Notes under the pieces: generated by a model | Seen by the model: the letters and a program-made list of their open reading frames with translations, nothing else | Databases searched by the model: none | What the model was told of the DNA's origin: nothing | In this document: in pieces, positions 58,042 through 64,000 of the stretch | How positions within the stretch are numbered: position 1 is the stretch's first letter | Layout: the number at the start of each line of letters is the position of its first letter | From: Gnetum montanum | Lineage: Eukaryota; Streptophyta; Gnetopsida; Gnetales; Gnetaceae | DNA: 64,000 nucleotides | NCBI GenBank assembly: GCA_015680685.1 | Contig: MNCI01024381.1 | Span: forward strand, 3,070-67,069 | Direction: 5' to 3' | Made by a program: the position numbers and the translations under genes

Positions 58042-59060
58042 ATGAATCCTACAAACACCACCGCTGCCACCACTCAAGCCACTAACATCATAGACACCAT
58101 GACTGTCCAACCGCCCATCGTGCAACACCCGAGAGTACAACCTATAACGGGACCCCGCCGGTCTCTAAGGTTGCAGGGAAGAGATCCAGCCACCAACATT
58201 ATCACCCAGGATCAATACAATTTTATATGTATTAAGATACAAGCTGGCTTGGCTGTTTACTGGGCCGAAATGGAAGTAAAGAGGTAGCTCGAAATCTTTT
58301 ACAGGGGAGGACACGAGTTCACCCCTTTCCCGTATGATGTAATCCTGGTTCCGGAGCAGTATTCAGAGCTCATCACACAGCTCCTCCTAAAAAGGAGCCG
58401 CATGTTGCATCAGCCTGCGCTAGAGCCCCAACTAGAAGAAGAGGATGATTTCGCCGCTCAATCCGAGCACAAGGACTCCTACCACACTCTTAGCCCGCAA
58501 GCGCAGGTTAACCCCATTTTTCATCCAGACACAGGGGAAATCCTGCCCCTCCAGCATCTCAAACTCACCCAGGCTCAAGCACCACCACCTGAAACATCAG
58601 CACTAGTGCATATTCCCCCTCCGAGCGATTCCCAACCTAACACATTCCCTCTCACAATCATCCCTGCTGCAGCTACGGGTTTATCCTCACAAGCACCGCC
58701 TCCTCATGCTAGCGTGGGAGTGAAATTCCCACCCCGAGTGATAGGGATGCTACACGTTATACCGGCATTCACATCTACTCATTGCATCCCACACATTCAA
58801 GCGCGCGCAGGCCCCTCGATGGCCGTAACCCGACAAGGAGTCCCTTCGCACAACGTGATTGGGCAATGGCCACTGATGGGTGCTCCGTCACACCAACCCT
58901 CTCACACTCACGTGCCACACCATACCATTCCATCAGTTAATGTTCCCTAGGTACAGCCCCAACTGCAGCAACAGCAACACTTCCCATACAACGTGTCATA
59001 CTCAGTGCCACCTGCTGTTAACTTCCCACAAACACGACCGCTGATCGCTCCGCTTTAGGC
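58042..59060 (+). pseudogene. C N-terminal ORF ahead of gag core
   Basis: MNPTNTTAATTQATNIIDTM start, then TGPRRSLRLQGRDPATNIIT, FYRGGHEF, LITQLLLKRSRML, EEEDDFAAQSEHKDSYHTLS and a long Pro/Gln-rich tail (58402-58950 open). Stops at 58285 and 58948 (both TAG). The frame continues past 58948 to about 59110 and there overlaps the gag-core frame, which opens at 59022. Function unknown; it may be a separate protein or be joined to gag by frameshift or splicing. Confidence 0.65.
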
Positions 59061-60310
59061 CTTTCAACCACAACCCAACAGTCTAACTTGTATGCAGCCA
59101 TGCACTCCCAGCCTGTAGCTTCACCGAGCGCCCAAGATTGGGTGGACGCTAAAAAACTGATGCAAGAATTGATAGACGAGGTAAAACACCTCAAAACAGC
59201 CACCGACGGGGAGTTGAAGGTAATAGATTTCTACAACGATGACCCCATCAGCTCCTCTGTCCCACCCCTGACCTTGCCCAAAGGTGTCTCCTTACCAATG
59301 TTGACCAAATATAATGGGGAGACGGACCCCAACGCCCATTTAATAACATTTATATTAGAATGCGCATTGCTCCAGGCATGGCCTCATGCTATTCTACGAG
59401 TGTTCCCCATGTCCCTCGCGGGAAGGGCACTTGACTGGTACCGGGCTCTGCCAAGGAACTCCATCTTCTCCTTGGAAGACCTATTACACCAATTCGTAAC
59501 TCGGTTCAAGTACAACTTGAAACCCAAGGCCACACTGGATAGCCTCATACAGGTCAAGCAAACACCGGTTGAACCTGTGCAGAAATTTATTCAGATGTGG
59601 AGCACCGCACTCAACGAACTACATGAGCCAATCTCCCAGACTTACCTACTCACTATTCTAAAAGGGGCCGTCAACAATTTCTTCAAATCTAAGTTGTATT
59701 ACCTTAACGCGCGTGACCTTAATCAAGCATTTGTACAAATTAAAAACATAGAAGAGGTAGCCCGAAACAGCCACGACCCTGCATACCTAGCCTTTAAAAA
59801 TCAACACACTAAAAAAGATAAAGAGAAGGCTAAGGCAACCATAGCGGCAATAGCAGGGACGCAACAACAAAACAAACCGTCAGTAACTCCTACTAACTAC
59901 AACAAACCCACTCCCACAACTGCGCAAGAATAATCATCACAACAGAACCCAATGAACCATACACGAAACTTCGAGAGGAAAGAACCCTCTCAATACATGC
60001 CTCTGCCAATGAAGCCATCCCATCTCTTAGATCAACTCTTGAAGGTTGGGCTAATGAAGCATAAATAGTTATCCCCTACGGCCATCCAAAGATACAACCG
60101 GTTTTGTCAACTCGTACAGAACCCAAGCTTAGCAACGCCAGATGAGCCTCCCGTGCCCAAAGGATTCAGAATGGATCGCTTCTACGACTACCATCAACGC
60201 AATAGGCATGGTACGGATTACTGTTTCACCTTGAAGTAGGACATTCAGCGGCTGATCGATGACAACCAAATCACTTTTGACGAGGCCAACCCCGTCCAAC
60301 CACAGAATCA
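59022..60310 (+). pseudogene. gag: C gag core and nucleocapsid
   Basis: Frame open from 59022 to 59933. It reads SAQDWVDAKKLMQELIDEVK, DDPISSSVPPLTLPKGVSLP, KYNGETDPNAHLITF, MSLAGRALDWYRALPR, LLHQFVTRFKYNLKPKATLD and LKGAVNNFFKSKLYYL. After a stop at 59931 the spacer FERKEPSQYMPLPMKPS and the knuckle FYDYHQRNRHGTDYC (60178) follow. The first knuckle Cys is Tyr here, a G-to-A change. Further stops at 60067 and 60238. Confidence 0.9.
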
Positions 60311-60435
60311 AACTATGGGGGTGTATAAAGACCCCCTGAACACTAAAGAGGCACCGTACGTAATTAATAAAATCTATTGTGATGATGATTCCGAGACACC
60401 CCGCATCAACACCATCTACCCTGAATATGAATAGG

Positions 60436-60850
60436 AATCACCCAGTAGGCCATTCATAGTTCGGATTCCTCCCGCTATGTCCACACCCACGCCTCAACCA
60501 CCACACGCCCTGCAGCGGCCATACATCGTTCGGGTGCCCTTGGCCGTACCCACATCCAACGTCATGACGTGCCAAAAATCATATGTGGTGTGCATCCCTC
60601 CGGTCAATTCCGCAGATGCACCAACCCCTCATGCTTGGCCTACCCCTTTCGTAATCCGAGTACCACCCGCCGTTGCAACAACGGAGGTCCAACCTCCACC
60701 AAAACCAACCCCGTACGTCATCAGGATACTGGGTCAGCCTCCTGCACCATCATACCGGACCATCCACCTGCAACACCGCCCAGCCCCATATGTGGTAAGG
60801 GTCCCAGGGCAACCTGAGGCTCTAAGGCCAACTCCACCCCCACGCAACAT
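60436..60850 (+). pseudogene. C connector with PYVVRVPP peptide repeats
   Basis: Six units in the gag frame: RPFIVRIPPA, RPYIVRVPLA, KSYVVCIPPV, TPFVIRVPPA, TPYVIRILGQ, APYVVRVPGQ. Unit spacing is 22 to 30 residues with Pro/Thr/Ala-rich spacers. It is followed by NMRECLADRLTRARVEKERQ, shared with B. Confidence 0.75.
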
Positions 60851-62012
60851 GCGAGAATGCTTGGCAGACAGGCTTACACGAGCGCGTGTGGAGAAGGAAC
60901 GCCAATGGCTAGCTGTGGGGCCACCCAAGCCCACTCCCCTTAACTACATGCCCATGTCTTCATCCAACAACCGACCTAACATGGACAGCGAAGGTGAATC
61001 ATCTAAAACACAAGAACCTCATAAAACGACAATTCTGAACAAGAATGACAAACCAGCAAAACGGAAAATAAAACTGTTGGGTCCAATGGACCCAGTCACT
61101 TCTGATAAAAACGTCCCTGACAGTAGAGATTTTGCAACGGCCCTGACACAAGTTACCCAAGCACTAAAATAGAAAAATACTTCACTAAGCTTGTACGACT
61201 TGGTTTTAATGTCCCAAACACATCGGGAAGATTTAGTACGTATGTTGACATCGATCTCGGTAAGTGAGGATTTGGCCCCAAATGAACCGTCTATTCATGC
61301 GGTGATGCACTCGCCTCACGGGACTACTCCTAAACCCATAAGCTTTCATGACAACAACATCAAAGTAGACAAGAAAACGAGGGAAATAACAACACCCCCA
61401 ATGTTCATAACAATATGGGTGAACCAGTTCAAGATACATAGGGTCCATGTAGACGACGGAGCCGCAACCAATGTGGTACCGTATCCCATCATTGAACAAT
61501 TGGGGCTTACTGAGTCAATTAAATCAACTGCAACTAATTGTTTAAAATCATTCAGTGGGTCACACGTAATGGTAAAAGGGACAATAACCTTGGATTTCAT
61601 AGCGGGGGACCAGTTCCCTACATCTGCCGACTTCCTAGTGGTCGATGAGATGCCAGGGTTTAAGCTAATATTAGGAAGACCCTGGTTGGCCCAACTCAGA
61701 GCTGTCTCCTCCCCCATACACCAAGAAATTCACTTGCCTTATGAGAGTGGTGAGATCATCATACACGAGGAGGCAGTTACCCCTATCATCTCGTCGCATA
61801 TGGACATAGATCAGGGCTCAGAAGTCGAGATCGAAAAGCCTAGCCAAAACAATAAGAATCTGCAACCACCGGTAAGCAGTAAGCCTTCGAACACGGGACA
61901 AAAGCCTCCTAAAACCGAAACGCCTATGTCGGATGCTATACGCATACCTCCTTATACAGAAACAAATATAGAAAGCATGACAAACACCGAGACACCTGAA
62001 ACACTGACATAG
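60850..62012 (+). pseudogene. C aspartic protease (best preserved)
   Basis: After the TAG at 61170 the frame is open 61191-62012. It runs LYDLVLMSQTHREDLVRML, then TPPMFITIWVNQFKIHRVHV and the catalytic DDGAATNVVP (about 61450), LGLTESIKSTATNCLKSFSG, TLDFIAGDQFPTSADFLVVD, GFKLILGRPWLAQLRAV and IHQEIHLPYESGEIIIHEEA. A variable acidic tail closes with TAG at 62010. Loop DDGA, flap region and GRPWL block are in the usual order. It serves as the intact comparison for B, whose active site is missing. Confidence 0.88.
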
Positions 62013-62149
62013 AAGCCATTCCATCAGACGTCCCTTGGGCTGAATTACCATTCAACGTGATCAGCGAAGGGGACGCCGAATACAAAATCATACCAATTAA
62101 TAAATTGTAGGACATAAACATAAAAATAATAATAAAATAATTAAAATAA

Positions 62150-62310
62150 GATCAACATTCCTCGTCTGAAAAGACGTTAAACTACATGAAGTCTGAAATG
62201 ACGTTAAACTATAATACGTCCAAAATGACACTAAACTACGACAAAACCCAAAACACAAAAAATTAAACAACACTCCAAGTCTGAAATGACATTAAACTAT
62301 CATGATAGTC
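62150..62310 (+). repeat. C fused linker
   Basis: Five units: GTCTGAAAAGACGTTAAACTACATGAA, GTCTGAAATGACGTTAAACTATAATAC, GTCCAAAATGACACTAAACTA, GTCTGAAATGACATTAAACTATCATGA and a partial. Immediately after it the sequence aligns with B's post-pol 3' UTR (CTGGTTCATCAATCTATC against CTGGTTCCTCAATCCATG at 33568). Confidence 0.8.
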
Positions 62311-63270
62311 CGTTCGTCTCTGGTTCATCAATCTATCATGACATCTAAGCTTCAGCACTGCATCACCCATCATCAGAGGATCTTACCGATGCTGCTACTA
62401 CTGATATACAGTCTACCGCCATGTAAGTCTAAGCTCGATCATTCACTCATGGTTTTCTTGTCTCCTTGGAGTTGTGTTTGCAGGATGACACCCAGAGGTT
62501 TTTCGCACAAGGATGCATCTCATCGCAAGCGACACAATGAGACAATGTTCACAGCACACATGATAAGACTAAATCAAACTGTTCACTAGTACATCCCCGT
62601 TCACTGACTCATTCCCTATCTGTTCACAAATACATTTTATCCAATCATACCTCTAATACATCCAATACACACGAAACCTTGAATATGTTGTCACATATTG
62701 TCATACATGAGTATAAAATCAATGCAAAAAAAAATAGACTTCTGGTACTTCTCATATAAGCCCCAGGCGGGAAGGCAATCGTCTCAAAACCAAGTACTCA
62801 TGTCCAAAACGGTCAAGAAGCATCTAGTTGTATGGCTTTGGCTCTCCGCCAACAGGTCCCCCTAAACATTAAACACGGGCCCTGCTCCTCCAAAGCATGT
62901 AACACATCTCCCCGTGGCTTTGGTCTTGCCAACAAGTTCTCTTGAATACTAACCAAGAGCCTTGTTCCGCCAAAGAACGCACATCGCATGTCTAAACTCC
63001 GAGTCTGCTAAACAATGGCTATTGACAAGGACCAGCATGCCGCACACCCAAGCACCCCATCTCCCAGCATAATTTTTTGGGGAGTCGCCACTCCCCACAA
63101 TCTCATTCCTCCTATCAGCTACGAATTTCCCTTTGTTGACCCTAGGTACTACTGAACACAGTGCGACGACGTCTAGTCAAGTGGCAAAGAACGAAGTCTA
63201 TATCAAATTGCTTGTGATGTTTTGCACTTCTTTGTCAATGCTTCTTGGGTCGATTCCTCCAAGCGTCAAC
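62311..63270 (+). other. C 3' untranslated region
   Basis: Non-coding; aligns with B 33565-34612. It contains the conserved GTGTTTGCAG (ending about 62482) followed by GATGACAC. Open frames such as 62302-62589 are not kept in B. Confidence 0.7.
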
Positions 63271-63283
63271 AAAGAGGGGCCAA
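63271..63283 (+). other. C polypurine tract
   Basis: AAAGAGGGGCCAA directly before TGAAAC at 63284; identical to B. Confidence 0.85.
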
Positions 63284-64000
63284 TGAAACACCACAAAATT
63301 TTGAGCTTGGTGCTTCCCCACCAACAAGCAGGTCCCTGGGATCCGCAAACGGCCACGGCTACATTTGGTGTCACACATTGTAACTTTGGGAATCAAGAGG
63401 CATAATTTTCACTGTGTAGTACCAGCGTATACGACTAGCAGTACCAGCGTATATGCTTGATACTCCCAGCGTATACACCCAGCATGGACATCCGGCCCAC
63501 ACACCCGATGTACATGCCTCACCTGTACGCTCGGCAGGTACCACAGATGCATACGCCCGACAATGAAGTCTCAATGATAGAATGAAGACAACATCGAAGA
63601 GAAAGAATTGAAGCAAGTCGGTGACCATCAGTGTACATGCCCGGTGTATACGTCGAGTCATTGTCAACGTGTACGCTCAACGTGTACACCCAGCGTCCAT
63701 GGCATCTCCACCCAAGTTCACACGCCTAGCACATCCAGCGTATATGCCCAGCGTGTACGTCAGCCTAAGGTAGCGTATACGCCCCGCGTATACGCCCGAC
63801 AGATGTAATATGTTGTATATCTATAAATTGTATGCACCTGGTCAACGCACCACGTGTCTCCTAACCTGAGTCTAGCGTAACAACCAGTATAAAAATACCA
63901 CTTTCCCACTTCACCCGAGGACGGTCGGCAAAATCCCAGAGCATACCCAGGAGCTATTACGCTGCGCACCAGAGCTCAAAACCATCTTACGCTGGAAAAC
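63284..64000 (+). repeat. C 3' LTR, truncated by window end
   Basis: The first 717 bp of the LTR, with palindrome array (63420-63800), intact G-box CACGTG (63851-63856) and TATAAAAA (63888-63895). The remaining R-U5 part should lie just beyond the window. Confidence 0.9.

Larger units (their letters stand above)
56256..64000 (+). mobile_element. Element C: gag-protease-only Tat-like element, 3' end cut by window
   Basis: 5' LTR 56256-57433, PBS, leader, N-terminal ORF, gag-protease, one linker, 3' UTR, polypurine tract and 3' LTR from 63284. The internal part is 5.85 kb against 15.3 kb in B: antisense gene and pol are both absent. The flanking sequences align with B up to linker 1 and from linker 3 onward. 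The first ~140 bp of its LTRs differ at about ten sites, so its age is similar to B's. It could move only with enzymes supplied in trans. Confidence 0.92.

Overview
The window is repeat-only plant DNA. I see no cellular gene, rRNA or tRNA. It is a stack of LTR retrotransposons of one Ty3/gypsy group. Pol carries RT, RNase H, a second (archaeal-type) RNase H, then integrase, and the gag has a CHHC-type knuckle; both are marks of the Tat/Ogre lineage of land plants. A large, methylated, repeat-rich genome (gymnosperm, fern or similar) fits, but the species cannot be read from the sequence.

Layout, outermost to innermost. Element D (minus strand, oldest) occupies 43443-56250. Element O (plus strand) is inserted in D; its left part is 242-3652 and its right part, with the 3' LTR, is 41907-43442. 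The end of another LTR (1-241, here W) sits in O's gag. Element A (3653-41906, target duplication GGATG) is inserted in O. Element B (18095-35993, duplication CCTAT) is inserted in A's integrase and is the best preserved. A reverse-oriented solo LTR (36460-38047, duplication GGTAC) is also in A's integrase. Element C (56256 to past the window end) is inserted in D.

Each full-length element (A, B, D) has the order LTR - leader - gag/protease - linker 1 - large antisense gene - linker 2 - RT/RNaseH/RNaseH/integrase - linker 3 - LTR. The antisense gene is the most interesting content. In B it can be traced as nine exons whose eight introns all have GT-AG ends and keep one reading frame (about 1,058 codons), preceded by a TATA box. 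Homologous exons and at least some of the same introns occur in A and D. The linkers are degenerate tandem repeats around TTAAACTAGC. C and O lack both the antisense gene and pol, and their deletions lie between linker 1 and linker 3.

All copies are decayed, mainly by C-to-T and G-to-A transitions; the stops I examined in B are all one C-to-T step from CAG, CAA or CGA. LTRs and leaders of B and C are built from arrays of the palindrome GCGTATACGC. One 108-bp inverted segment bounded by Ns in B's protease looks like an assembly error.
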